A stretch of 64,000 nucleotides of DNA from Ruminococcus sp. (GCA_017542475.1 JAFXXD010000055.1:48580-112579); one strand, 5' to 3'. Positions 26,201 through 33,643 are shown, counted from the first letter of the stretch. Numbers and translations: made by a program. The notes: generated from the sequence alone by a model not told the origin.

Positions 26201-26446
26201 TGCGTTCTCGCGGAATCCCGCAAGAAGCTTGTTTGTGTCGAATGAGAGAAGGTACTCGACCTCCTTGTTGAATGCGTTGACGCTGTATTCGTCGAGCATT
26301 GTGACGTCCCCGATGGAGAAGTCCTGAATGCCTGCGTCAGCAGCCTGAACTGCGGTCTGACCGAATTGAGGGAACGCGGTCGCGCCGACAGCGATGGCAG
26401 CAGACAGTCCGAATGACATGATGCGCCGTAAAACTGATTTTCCCAT
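23204..26446 (-). CDS. Beta-L-arabinofuranosidase-like (GH127/GH146, DUF1680) with dockerin
   Basis: This secreted protein of about 1080 residues starts with a Lys/Arg-headed signal peptide ending near QAADA. The DUF1680 catalytic module has the zinc/nucleophile residues of the family: a Glu in NSEWEHFG (about 345), CNCETCNSYNMLKLSREL (about 360) and FWCCTGSGMES (about 432), where the second Cys would be the nucleophile. It should release beta-L-arabinofuranose from pectic arabinan or glycoproteins; whether GH127 or GH146 needs alignment. After two beta-rich modules comes a dockerin (GDVNIDGKLSAADLVTF, ADINRDDSADVFDMVLL), without the Thr linker of its neighbours. The ATG at 26446 is used; an ATG 33 bases upstream precedes the GGAGG and lies outside the signal peptide. 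Confidence 0.93.
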   Translation of the reverse strand: MGKSVLRRIMSFGLSAAIAVGATAFPQFGQTAVQAADAGIQDFSIGDVTMLDEYSVNAFNKEVEYLLSFDTNKLLAGFRENAGLNTYGATRYGGWENTNIAGHTVGHYMTAIALAYQNPSLTDKQRSDLYKRMTTLVDGLRECQKNSKGKPGLIWAPSHPNGTGVEVQFDNVEAGKSNIISEAWVPWYTMHKLMAGIVDIYNATGYAPAKDLGSDLGDWVYNRCKTWNDQKHRTVLSIEYGGMNDCMYELYAITGKDNHAVAAHYFDDTNLHETILKGGANVLNGKHANTTIPKFLGALKRYMICNGKTINGEKVDATRQLQYAEAFWDMVVTHHTYITGGNSEWEHFGMDDILDKERTNCNCETCNSYNMLKLSRELFKITGDSKYMDFYEGTYYNSILSSQNPETGMTTYFQPMATGYFKVYSTPYDKFWCCTGSGMESFSKLGDTIYMHGDNTLYVNMYQSSILNWADKNMKITQNSSIPEGDTTKFTIDGSGAVEFRFRIPDWKAGAMTVKVNGTKYNYKTVNDYASVSGDFNSGDVIELTIPEEVKAYALPDKNTVYGFKYGPVVLSAELGKSNMATGSTGMWVTIPKDKVTPNETINIKSGSVAQFMQTINDHLVRDGSSLKFTLKDTDHDLTFTPHFRQYQQRYGIYWNFSGNGSAVEKLPRAKYSTTDTVQPGYGQYENDNLHYMIEHNTQGVTDDSTYRYAKANGFFSYRMAIDKDAEFMQLKVTFRKADNGKTIRIRVGDTVLFAGELNYTDNKDTYDVKLTIPQDVIERCAQSITADGTDYDVLEVVFTPDDNKESAKVCDFIYMTAVKPAYESDSSIAYYVDCGDHNTSTITGKDKLGMYNCVTEQLYGPDEVTGKQWGLIDDPTDQYNGSSKSAGIYTANTWCDEGNAADGKDKSVSFRYTKNQYENNIDRHLDYAFELPQGDYTIEMAFRDPWGCSKNPSVYAVDGTTKTAVATNCATDGSAVKGKATVGESGKLQLSFTSADKAINLCYIIIRADGESAALPQTGIKGDVNIDGKLSAADLVTFEKYLVNEDMLTRDQWLNADINRDDSADVFDMVLLRKLLLNA

Positions 26447-26483
26447 AGTGTTATTAACACCTCCATTAAAATTTCCCATGCTA

Positions 26484-26513
26484 ATTATACAGTGGATAGT
26501 TTTGCTAAATCAA
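26484..26513 (-). promoter_or_regulatory. Promoter of the arabinofuranosidase gene
   Basis: Minus-strand TTGATT, 18 bases, TATAAT, with the GGAGGT of the gene following. Confidence 0.7.
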
Positions 26514-26627
26514 CCCATAAAGTGCAGAAAAAGTTCACAAAACGGATAAATTTGTACGTACAACTTGCATAAATCAATAATTTTCTGTAGGACAACTCCT
26601 TGATGAATATCAATAAAAAGCGGCTGA

Positions 26628-26735
26628 TAATTAATGTGTACGCAATAACCGCCGTTAGGCGGTTATTGCCCCGAACTACGTTCGGGGTGCGCAAATTCTT
26701 TGATAATATATGGAATTTGCGCATCACATTAATTA
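26628..26735. repeat. Cloverleaf-like perfect palindrome (four-way junction)
   Basis: Closing stem TAATTAATGTG (26628-26638) with CACATTAATTA (26725-26735). Inside it are three perfect hairpins: GCAATAACCGCC/GGCGGTTATTGC at 26642-26669 (12 bp, GTTA loop), CCCCGAAC/GTTCGGGG at 26669-26687 (8 bp, TAC loop) and TGCGCAAATTC/GAATTTGCGCA at 26688-26723 (11 bp, 14-base loop). It lies in the 382-base gap between two divergent genes, and no coding frame covers it. Confidence 0.85.
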
Positions 26736-26747
26736 ACAAAATATATA

Positions 26748-26776
26748 TTGATTTAATACTGATATAATGTTATAAT
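26748..26776 (+). promoter_or_regulatory. Promoter of the diguanylate cyclase operon
   Basis: TTGATT, 17 bases, TATAAT, starting 13 bases after the cloverleaf palindrome. The leader is about 46 bases. Confidence 0.75.
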
Positions 26777-26828
26777 GTTATGTAATAATGATACTTTTTT
26801 TCAGAGCTTTGGCTCGAAGGAGCATGAT

Positions 26829-28340
26829 ATGGGAGTACGTGAGCAGTCACGACCGAGTATGAAGAATATCCGCAGGCTGCAGATGTCGATGATAATCGGC
26901 TATGCGGTGATAATCATCGCAGTCATCTTCATTGTCACGAACCTCGCGGTAAAGAAAACGGACGCGGTCCTGAAAAATAAGGTCATATCAATGTCGTCGT
27001 CGCTGAACGTACAGATGAAGCTGAATATGGACAGCTACATCTCGCGTATGGAGACTATCGGCACCCTCGCATTCGGCTCGGAGGAGGCGTACACCTACGA
27101 CGCCACCGACCCGAACAACGACGAATACGAAGCCTTAAACACCGAAAAAGCCATAACCGAGAAGCTCTACAGCCTCTGTATAATGGACAACTTCTGCGAC
27201 TACGGCATAGTTTACCGCAACAACCGTACCGTCGGCAAGATATCGAACGGCACGTCCTCGCTGATGGGCGACACTATGTACGAGGAGCTCAGCTCGATGA
27301 TAACGCGGCAGAGCACTCACGACGGCTGGCGCGCGGGCTATAAGGGCGACCTCAGACGTATCTACTACGTTAAGCGCGTACACGAGAACGCTGTTCTTGT
27401 TATGTCCTTCTATACCTCCGAGCTCGAATCCGTGTTCGACAACCCCGAGACCCTCGCGGATATGGACATCCGCCTTGTCAATTCCGACTACGATATCCTT
27501 TACTCGTCACGCGGCGAGGAGAAGGGAGAACAGCTCCCGGGAGCTATAATCAGGCGCGTCGATGGCAAGACCTCCGCGACGGTAATGGACAACAACTACC
27601 TCGTTTCCGTCAATTCCTGCGTGGACGACTGGTACGTCATATGCTCTGTTCCCACGAGGATAATCCTCAAAGAGAAGAACGATATGCAGTACTACATATA
27701 TATGGCGGGACTTATCGCGGCTCTGCTCGCGGTGCTGTTCGGAACGGTGATGTCGATACGTCTCACGCGTCCCGTAAAGCAGGCAGTGGCGATACTCGAC
27801 ACCAAGGCGAACAACGACCAGCTCACGGGAATACTCAACAAGCTCGCCTTCAACGACCGTGTATCGGGACGCCTCGATTCCTCGCTGAGTATCGAGCGGC
27901 ACGCGCTCCTTCTGCTCGACCTCGACAACTTCAAGGGCATAAACGATACCCTCGGTCACGCATACGGCGATAAGGTGCTCGCCAAGACGGGCAGTATCCT
28001 CCGTGCGGACTTCTCCACCGAGGACTTCCTCGGACGTATCGGCGGAGACGAGTTCTGCGTTTTCGTGAACAGCAGTCCGAGCGACGATATGGACTATGAT
28101 GAATTTATCCGCAAAAAGTGCGAGTCGCTGTGCAGTGCCTACAGGGCTTACTACTCGGGCGACAAGGGCGACTACAAGATATCCGCAAGTATAGGCGTTT
28201 CCTTCTTCCCCGAGCACGGAAGCACCTTCGAGGAGCTGTATGCAGCATCCGACAAGGCGCTGTACAAAGCCAAGAAGAGCGGCAAGGACTCCTATGCCTT
28301 CTACGACGGCGATGAGAGCGGGGAGGTGGATGACGAATGA
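26829..28340 (+). CDS. Membrane-bound diguanylate cyclase with extracytoplasmic sensor
   Basis: This 503-residue protein makes c-di-GMP from two GTP. An N-terminal helix (about 20-42) and a second helix (about 298-320) flank an extracytoplasmic sensor region of about 250 residues, which looks Cache-like (WRAGYKGDLRRIYYVKRVHENA, DDWYVICSVP). A short HAMP-like link (SIRLTRPVKQA) leads to the GGDEF domain with an intact catalytic GRIGGDEFCVF at about residue 404. The inhibitory RxxD site five residues before it reads STED, so product inhibition is probably lost. The start at 26829 has AAGGAG six bases before it. The stop overlaps the start of the substrate-binding protein gene by four bases (ATGA). 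Confidence 0.93.
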   Translation: MGVREQSRPSMKNIRRLQMSMIIGYAVIIIAVIFIVTNLAVKKTDAVLKNKVISMSSSLNVQMKLNMDSYISRMETIGTLAFGSEEAYTYDATDPNNDEYEALNTEKAITEKLYSLCIMDNFCDYGIVYRNNRTVGKISNGTSSLMGDTMYEELSSMITRQSTHDGWRAGYKGDLRRIYYVKRVHENAVLVMSFYTSELESVFDNPETLADMDIRLVNSDYDILYSSRGEEKGEQLPGAIIRRVDGKTSATVMDNNYLVSVNSCVDDWYVICSVPTRIILKEKNDMQYYIYMAGLIAALLAVLFGTVMSIRLTRPVKQAVAILDTKANNDQLTGILNKLAFNDRVSGRLDSSLSIERHALLLLDLDNFKGINDTLGHAYGDKVLAKTGSILRADFSTEDFLGRIGGDEFCVFVNSSPSDDMDYDEFIRKKCESLCSAYRAYYSGDKGDYKISASIGVSFFPEHGSTFEELYAASDKALYKAKKSGKDSYAFYDGDESGEVDDE

Positions 28341-29605
28341 AAGCAACAGGCAGAGCTGCCGCAGCGCTGACAGCGGCGGTGGTGCTCGTGCAGTGCGGCT
28401 GTGCGGGCAAGCAGATAGTGCGCTCTCAGCGTGAGCAGACCGTCATAAGCCTCGCGTGGTGGGGCAACGACCCGCGCACGGAGTACACGCTTGAGGCGGT
28501 GCAGAAGTTTCAGGAGCTCCACCCCGATATAAAGGTAAACTGCAACTATTCCGAGTGGTCGGGCTATGAGGCTCGCAACCGCATACGTATGGTGTCGGAG
28601 ACGGAATCGGACGTGATGCAGATAAACGTCGGCTGGCTGGACGATTTCTCCGAGGACGGCACGGGCTACTATGACCTCGGCAAGGTTGCGGACGTGCTCG
28701 ACCTGTCGGAATACTCGGAGGATACGCTGAAATACGGCACGCGGAACGGCGTGCTCAACGCGATACCCATTGCGATGAACGCCGAGACGGTATACATAAA
28801 CAAGACTGTGTTCGATTCCTACGGGCTCGGTATCCCGCAGACTTGGGACGACTTCTTCGCGGCGGCGGACGTCCTCAGCAAGGACGATATTTATCCGCTG
28901 TGCGGCGCTTCAAAGGCGATATGGCTGTATTCGATAGCCTACGCCGAGCAGAAGACGGGAAAGAGCTTCTTCGACGACAAGGGCGCTATCGCCTTCACTC
29001 CCGAGGAGCTGCAGGTGATGATAGAGTTCTACGCCGAGCTGGTAGACCGCAAGGTCATTCCCAAGGTTGAGGACTTCAAAAAGGTCAAGGTCGAGAACGG
29101 CACCTGCGCGGGAGCTGTCGCGTGGGTGAGCGACGCGCTGAACTACTTCGGCACCTCTGTTGACCGCGGCGACGAGATAGTCGCGGCTGATTATACGGCG
29201 TTCACACCTGCCGACAGCGGCGCAGGCTGGTACGAGAAGCCCGCCACTCTCTACGCGATGAGCAAGAATACCACTCACCCCGAGGAGGCGGCTATGCTGC
29301 TCGATTTCCTGCTCAACAACAGGGATATGGCACTTTTGCAGGGCGTGGAAAAGGGCATACCGATAAGCAGACAGGCGCAGTCCTATCTCGACGAGGCGGG
29401 TATGCTCAGCGGCTTGCAGTACGAGGCGTCGGTGGTAATGGACAACAACACGAAGCTGCGCGAAATGTCGCCGCTTATCGAGAATAACACGCTCATAAAC
29501 GAGTTCAACGACGCGTGCAACCTCGTCCTCTACGACAAGGCGACGGCTGAGGAAGCCGCGCAGCAGCTGTATGACACCTACGCCGAGAGCTTTGAAATGG
29601 CATAA
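28337..29605 (+). CDS. Extracellular sugar-type substrate-binding lipoprotein, orphan
   Basis: This 422-residue ABC-type solute-binding protein has a lipoprotein signal with Cys at 20 or 22 (VVLVQCGCAG). It then shows the carbohydrate-uptake SBP pattern: SLAWWGNDPRTEYTLEAVQKFQELHPDIKV, given here in parts as AWWGNDPRTEY and VQKFQELHPDI, then DVMQINVGWLDDF, IPIAMNAETVYINK and IPQTWDDFFAAADVL. No permease or ATPase gene is adjacent. Instead it is translationally coupled to the diguanylate cyclase, so it may feed a sugar signal to that sensor rather than a transporter. The ligand is unknown. A promoter for the next gene starts just after its stop. Confidence 0.92.
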   Translation: MKATGRAAAALTAAVVLVQCGCAGKQIVRSQREQTVISLAWWGNDPRTEYTLEAVQKFQELHPDIKVNCNYSEWSGYEARNRIRMVSETESDVMQINVGWLDDFSEDGTGYYDLGKVADVLDLSEYSEDTLKYGTRNGVLNAIPIAMNAETVYINKTVFDSYGLGIPQTWDDFFAAADVLSKDDIYPLCGASKAIWLYSIAYAEQKTGKSFFDDKGAIAFTPEELQVMIEFYAELVDRKVIPKVEDFKKVKVENGTCAGAVAWVSDALNYFGTSVDRGDEIVAADYTAFTPADSGAGWYEKPATLYAMSKNTTHPEEAAMLLDFLLNNRDMALLQGVEKGIPISRQAQSYLDEAGMLSGLQYEASVVMDNNTKLREMSPLIENNTLINEFNDACNLVLYDKATAEEAAQQLYDTYAESFEMA

Positions 29606-29620
29606 CAGCGTCACCAAGTA

Positions 29621-29649
29621 TTGACTTGAACGTGAAAATATGGTATCAT
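29621..29649 (+). promoter_or_regulatory. Promoter of the 29701 gene
   Basis: TTGACT, 17 bases, TATCAT. Confidence 0.7.
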
Positions 29650-29700
29650 ATCAATGGCAAATGACCTGCGGTCATATAACACAAGCGAAAGGAGCCTGCT

Positions 29701-30741
29701 ATGAGCGTTGTACGAACTACCGCAAAGGAGCTGCACGTGCTCGCGGATAAGTATATGTCCGAGCGGACTGCCGAAACCAAATGCGTCCACAGGACACTTC
29801 TCCTGCGTTCGCTTATCATATTGAAGGAGCTTCACCCCGAGACGGAGGACTTCTTCGCTCCGATGATAAAGACGCTTATGCCGTATGCAAAGCGTCCCGA
29901 CAGGAAGGGAGATTACGAAAACGGTGCAGGACGGCATTATTACTGCGCACTTAGCCTCAGCGGCAAGGAGATGAAGATGGTCAACTCCTACTACCGCAAC
30001 GGCATAAAGAAGCACAGCAAGAGCGCCCGCACAATGTTCGAGGAGGACTACACAATGGCGCTGACCATGCTGCACGCGGGCTATACGGACGAGTGCGGCA
30101 GGTTCCTCGGGCGGGCGGTGCATATGATATCGGATATGTGCTGTCTGCCGCATACAGCCTCGATGACGTACTATTCGCTCGGCAGGAGCTTCCACAAGGG
30201 CTACGAGCGGCTCGCAAAGGCGATATATCCCGACCTCGTCCCCGAGCAGCACCTTGACGGGCTCCCCGACCTCTTCTCCTCGCGCGATTCGTTCGCGGAC
30301 GACCTCAACAAGATCGCGCTTGAAACGGCAGGCGGGCTCACCGCGGTCGAGACTGACCCCGTCGAGGCGGTAAAGTCACATCTGCTCCGCACCGAGCGCG
30401 TGATATGCGCCTTCCTGATGCGCTTTTACGACGACCTCACAGCCAAGGAGCGTGAGGCTCACTACATCGTTAACGGCTCGGGGTGCAGATTGCTCAAGGG
30501 CACGGACCTGATGACGGTAAAGATAACGGAAAAGGGGATAATACTCCACGGAGTCAACCCCGCGCCGGAATCGAAGATCAATATCACGGATATGGTGTTC
30601 TACGCCGCACATCGACACGACGGACTGTTCACGCTCTCGCCCGCAAAGGACAACGACGGGCGTGTGCTTGAGGTGGTGGACGGAAAGCTCCAGCTGAAAA
30701 AATTCGACCCGCTCCACGGCGAGCAGCTGTTCAGACTGTAA
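29701..30741 (+). CDS. Zinc-dependent phospholipase C-like protein without signal peptide
   Basis: This 346-residue protein has helical segments with a metal-site pattern of the phospholipase C/P1-nuclease fold: ENGAGRHYYCAL, TMALTMLHAGYTDE and GRAVHMISDMCCLPHTASM (HxxxDxxxxPH). In that family such His and Asp residues bind zinc. The C-terminal third (from about residue 255) is beta-rich and unlike the enzyme core. No signal peptide is seen, whereas classical phospholipases C are secreted, so the protein may be cytoplasmic and could act on a different phosphoester. The function is therefore only a fold-level assignment. It has its own promoter and a clear GAAAGGAG site. Confidence 0.7.
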   Translation: MSVVRTTAKELHVLADKYMSERTAETKCVHRTLLLRSLIILKELHPETEDFFAPMIKTLMPYAKRPDRKGDYENGAGRHYYCALSLSGKEMKMVNSYYRNGIKKHSKSARTMFEEDYTMALTMLHAGYTDECGRFLGRAVHMISDMCCLPHTASMTYYSLGRSFHKGYERLAKAIYPDLVPEQHLDGLPDLFSSRDSFADDLNKIALETAGGLTAVETDPVEAVKSHLLRTERVICAFLMRFYDDLTAKEREAHYIVNGSGCRLLKGTDLMTVKITEKGIILHGVNPAPESKINITDMVFYAAHRHDGLFTLSPAKDNDGRVLEVVDGKLQLKKFDPLHGEQLFRL

Positions 30742-30794
30742 TGAAGTCTGTCTGACACAGCAGCGTGAACTCTGATATTACCATCAATTAAGAA

Positions 30795-30913
30795 AAGGGA
30801 CACCTTTAGGCTGCTCCCCTTAACGGAAAAAGTGGGCTACCGAGCCGTAAACTTACGGCTCATATTTAGTAACCTGCGAATCCGCCAGAGGGGGCTCCCC
30901 TTCGGTGTCCCTT
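30795..30913. repeat. Structured intergenic element, copy A
   Basis: Closed by a perfect 10-bp stem, AAGGGACACC (30795-30804) with GGTGTCCCTT (30904-30913). Inside are AGTGGGCTACCGAGC and the hairpin GAGCCGTA/TACGGCTC (30842-30861). Copy B at 53758-53874 shares the AGTGGG(C/T)TACCGAGC core and the AAGGGACACC word but pairs through different bases. It lies between two convergent genes, so it may also act as a terminator. Confidence 0.75.
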
Positions 30914-30918
30914 GCTTC

Positions 30919-31512
30919 CTATTCGCCCATACGGGCTCTGATATACTTTTCGAGGTAGTCGATAGTGCCGTCGATACCGAGGCGCGAGCTGTTTATAGAG
31001 AGGTCGTAGAGACGAGAATCGCCCCAGTGCATATGCACGTGGTAGTTGTGATAGCGCTTTCTCTTCTTGTCCTTTTTCTCGATGAAGCTCTTCGCGTCGT
31101 GCTCGTTCATCTCGTAGACCTCCATAACGCGCTTTATCTTGGCGTCCATATCGCCGAGAATGAACAGGGAGACAAGTCCCGAAAAGTCCTTGAGCTTGGT
31201 CTCGGAGCAGCGTCCGACAACGACGAAGGACTCGCCGCTCTCCGCCTTTTTGCGGATGAAGTCGAACTGCATCTCCGCGATGTTGTCCTCTATGGAGTTG
31301 CTGAAGCCGCGGACTCTTCTTGAGATAAGGCGGGAATTCGGAGCCTCGTTCAGCTTCTCTATCTCCTCGGGAGACATACCCGTCTTGTTGGCTATTTCGG
31401 TGATGAGGTGACGGTCATATATCGGGATATCGAACCTCTTCGCAAGAGCCTCCGCGATGACGCGTCCGCCGCTTCCGAACTCACGTCCTACTGAAATTAT
31501 GAGCTGTGACAT
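30919..31512 (-). CDS. Cytidylate kinase-like family protein
   Basis: This 197-residue P-loop protein opens LIISVGREFGSGGRVIAEALA, the Walker A-like start of the cytidylate kinase 2 family. It continues with IPIYDRHLITEIANKTG, VVVGRCSETKL and FIEKKDKKRKRYHNYH as a lid. These short proteins resemble CMP kinase but are often paired with transporters, and their substrate is unproven. It follows the permease gene by 16 bases in the same direction. Confidence 0.9.
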   Translation of the reverse strand: MSQLIISVGREFGSGGRVIAEALAKRFDIPIYDRHLITEIANKTGMSPEEIEKLNEAPNSRLISRRVRGFSNSIEDNIAEMQFDFIRKKAESGESFVVVGRCSETKLKDFSGLVSLFILGDMDAKIKRVMEVYEMNEHDAKSFIEKKDKKRKRYHNYHVHMHWGDSRLYDLSINSSRLGIDGTIDYLEKYIRARMGE

Positions 31513-31528
31513 AGTAATTCCTCCCTTA

Positions 31529-32890
31529 TCATAGATATCTTACGAACAGGTAAACTGTGGATACGGCGAGCACGATGACTGTAGCGGGAGCGAGCTTTTT
31601 GCAGTATCTGCCCCAGCTTATGGGATAGCCGTTCTTTGCGGCTACGGACGTTCCGACTACGTTTGCGGAAGCTCCGATAGGTGTTGCGCTGCCGCCGATG
31701 TCCGTACCGAGCGAGAGCGCCCACGCAAGAGTGTGCTGGTCTGCGCCGCTTGCTGTAACGATGGGAGCAAGGCTCTGTATTACGGGCACCATAGTCGCCG
31801 CGAAGGGGATATTGTCCACGAATGCGCTGGCGATAGCCGAGAGCCACAGTATGATAGCTACCATAAGCATTATGTTTCCGCCGGAGATGTCGCTGATGAA
31901 GTCCGCGATATATTTGAGTATGCCCGTCTCTTCAAGTCCGCATACGACTATGAAAAGTCCGATGAAGAAGAGCAGGGTCTTGTAGTCTACCTTCTTGAGC
32001 AGCTCGGGTATCGACTTCGCGTTCGCGATGAGGGTTATCGCTGCGATGAAGGTACCGATGGAAGCCACTGTGAGGTGGGTCATCGAGTGCGTTACGAGGA
32101 GCACTACCGCGATGCCGAAGATGATGCTGCTGAGTATGAAGCCTGTCTTGTTGGTGATAGCCTCCGAGGGCTTGGGGAGCTTCGACATATCCACGGGCTC
32201 GGCGTGCTTAGATATGAGCTCCTTGCGGAAGACTATGTAGAAGAATACCACGCATATCACGAGGCATATTCCCGCGACTGCTCCCGTATTGAACAGGAAG
32301 TCGAAGAAGGAGAAGCCCATTGATGTGCCGACGATGATGTTGGGCGGGTCGCCGCACATCGTAGCCGAGCCGCCGAGGTTGGCGCAGAATATCTCGGAGA
32401 GTATCATCGGTATGGGGTTGAATTTGAGCAGTACTGCGAGCTCGACGGTAACTGCCGCGAGGAACATTATTACGGTGATGCTGTCGATGAACATCGAGAG
32501 CACCGCAGACATTACCATAAAGGTGATGAATATCGGTATGGTCCTGCACTTTACGAGGTAGGCTATCCTCATACACAGCCAGCGGAAGAAGCCCGCCTTA
32601 GCCATTCCCTCGACCATTATCATCATACCTGCGATGAATACGATGGTCGCCCAGTTGATACCCTTGCTCTCGCTCTCGGTGACCTGATACCAGAACTCCT
32701 TGGTCGCGAATTCCTTGATTGCGATGGTGTTCCAGATAGCGCTCCAGCTCCTCATACAGATACCGAACACGATAACGAGCGTGAGGGCTCCGCAGCCAAG
32801 GGTGACGTAGTGTCTCTCTATCTTGTCCCACACGATGAGCAGGAACATTGCGATGAAAATTACGACGGCAAAAATCTGTGCTGCCAGCAT
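31529..32890 (-). CDS. SLC13/ArsB-type anion permease
   Basis: This 453-residue protein has about 11-12 membrane helices and belongs to the ion transporter superfamily (ArsB/NhaD/CitM/SLC13-like). It shows TIVFIAGMMIMVEGMAKAG, FIDSITVIMFLAAVTVEL, the re-entrant CANLGGSATMCGDPPNIIVG and its inverted partner SLGTDIGGSATPIGASANVV, each with the diagnostic GGSAT/PxN substrate motif. The substrate (dicarboxylate, sulfate, arsenite or Na+/H+) cannot be fixed. It is first of a two-gene operon with the cytidylate-kinase-like gene. The promoter is at 32949. Confidence 0.9.
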   Translation of the reverse strand: MLAAQIFAVVIFIAMFLLIVWDKIERHYVTLGCGALTLVIVFGICMRSWSAIWNTIAIKEFATKEFWYQVTESESKGINWATIVFIAGMMIMVEGMAKAGFFRWLCMRIAYLVKCRTIPIFITFMVMSAVLSMFIDSITVIMFLAAVTVELAVLLKFNPIPMILSEIFCANLGGSATMCGDPPNIIVGTSMGFSFFDFLFNTGAVAGICLVICVVFFYIVFRKELISKHAEPVDMSKLPKPSEAITNKTGFILSSIIFGIAVVLLVTHSMTHLTVASIGTFIAAITLIANAKSIPELLKKVDYKTLLFFIGLFIVVCGLEETGILKYIADFISDISGGNIMLMVAIILWLSAIASAFVDNIPFAATMVPVIQSLAPIVTASGADQHTLAWALSLGTDIGGSATPIGASANVVGTSVAAKNGYPISWGRYCKKLAPATVIVLAVSTVYLFVRYL

Positions 32891-32948
32891 AAATCGACCT
32901 CCTTATTATATAAGCCCGCAGAGCAGGCGAAAAAACGAACCAAATCGA

Positions 32949-32977
32949 ATTATAGCACAATCGGTCGGTTTATTCAA
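32949..32977 (-). promoter_or_regulatory. Promoter of the SLC13-type permease operon
   Basis: Minus-strand TTGAAT, 17 bases, TATAAT. The divergent 301-base gap to 33191 shows no gene. It holds this promoter, the one at 33134, and AT-rich DNA. Confidence 0.8.
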
Positions 32978-33133
32978 GAGAAAACCGACTCAAAGTAAAA
33001 TTTCTGCATATAAGCCTCAAAGTTTCTTGAAGACACGCTTTTTTTGTGCATTTTGCCGTTGATATTGCCGCCGAAATAGTCAATTTGCTGTGCTGCTTAA
33101 TCAAAGTAAAAAAATGAACATAAGCTCCGCTTA

Positions 33134-33162
33134 TTGCCAAGACAGCCCGATTATGATATAAT
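33134..33162 (+). promoter_or_regulatory. Promoter of the GNAT-GT2-exchanger run
   Basis: TTGCCA, 17 bases, TATAAT, about 30 bases before the ATG. Confidence 0.8.
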
Positions 33163-33191
33163 TTGTATATTCTTATGCGTGGAGGGCTGAT

Positions 33192-33632
33192 ATGGAGATA
33201 ATCAGACTCGGTGCCGACCGCTTCGGCGAGATAAAGCTCCTGTTTCGCGACGTTTTTATGAATGAGCCGTGGAACGACGACTGGAGCGACGACATACAGC
33301 TCACGGAGTATCTGCTCGACCTCACGGGCAGCAGGAACTCGCTCGCCTTCGGTCTGCTCGACGGGGACAGGCTCGTCGGGATATCGCTCGGCAGCATTAT
33401 GCACTGGTGCACGGGTACGGAGTATTACATCTACGAATTCTGCATAAGCCGCGAACGTCAGCACGAGGGGCTGGGGACGGAGCTTCTCCGCGGCATAGAG
33501 GAGCGCGTGAAGGATATGGGCGTTGACCACATTTTCCTGCAAACGGAGGAAAGCGCTCCCGCATACAGCTTCTACAAAAAGAACGGCTTCACAGAGCTCA
33601 AGGGACACGTTTCCCTCGTACACAAGCTGTGA
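33192..33632 (+). CDS. GNAT-family N-acetyltransferase
   Basis: This 146-residue protein has the acetyl-CoA fold. NSLAFGLLDGDRLVGISLGS forms strands 2-3, IYEFCISRERQHEGLGTELL holds the RxxxG(L/T) acetyl-CoA-binding loop, and HIFLQTEESAPAYSFYKKNGF is the usual C-terminal signature. The substrate is unknown. GGAGGG lies five bases before the ATG. The next gene starts 11 bases after the stop. Confidence 0.92.
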   Translation: MEIIRLGADRFGEIKLLFRDVFMNEPWNDDWSDDIQLTEYLLDLTGSRNSLAFGLLDGDRLVGISLGSIMHWCTGTEYYIYEFCISRERQHEGLGTELLRGIEERVKDMGVDHIFLQTEESAPAYSFYKKNGFTELKGHVSLVHKL

Positions 33633-33643
33633 TGAGGTCGGCT

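Noticed and set aside
26628-26735. A c-di-GMP riboswitch upstream of the diguanylate cyclase
   Set aside because: The region folds as a four-hairpin palindrome that lies upstream of the promoter -35 box, so it would not be in the cyclase mRNA, and no riboswitch core was recognised.
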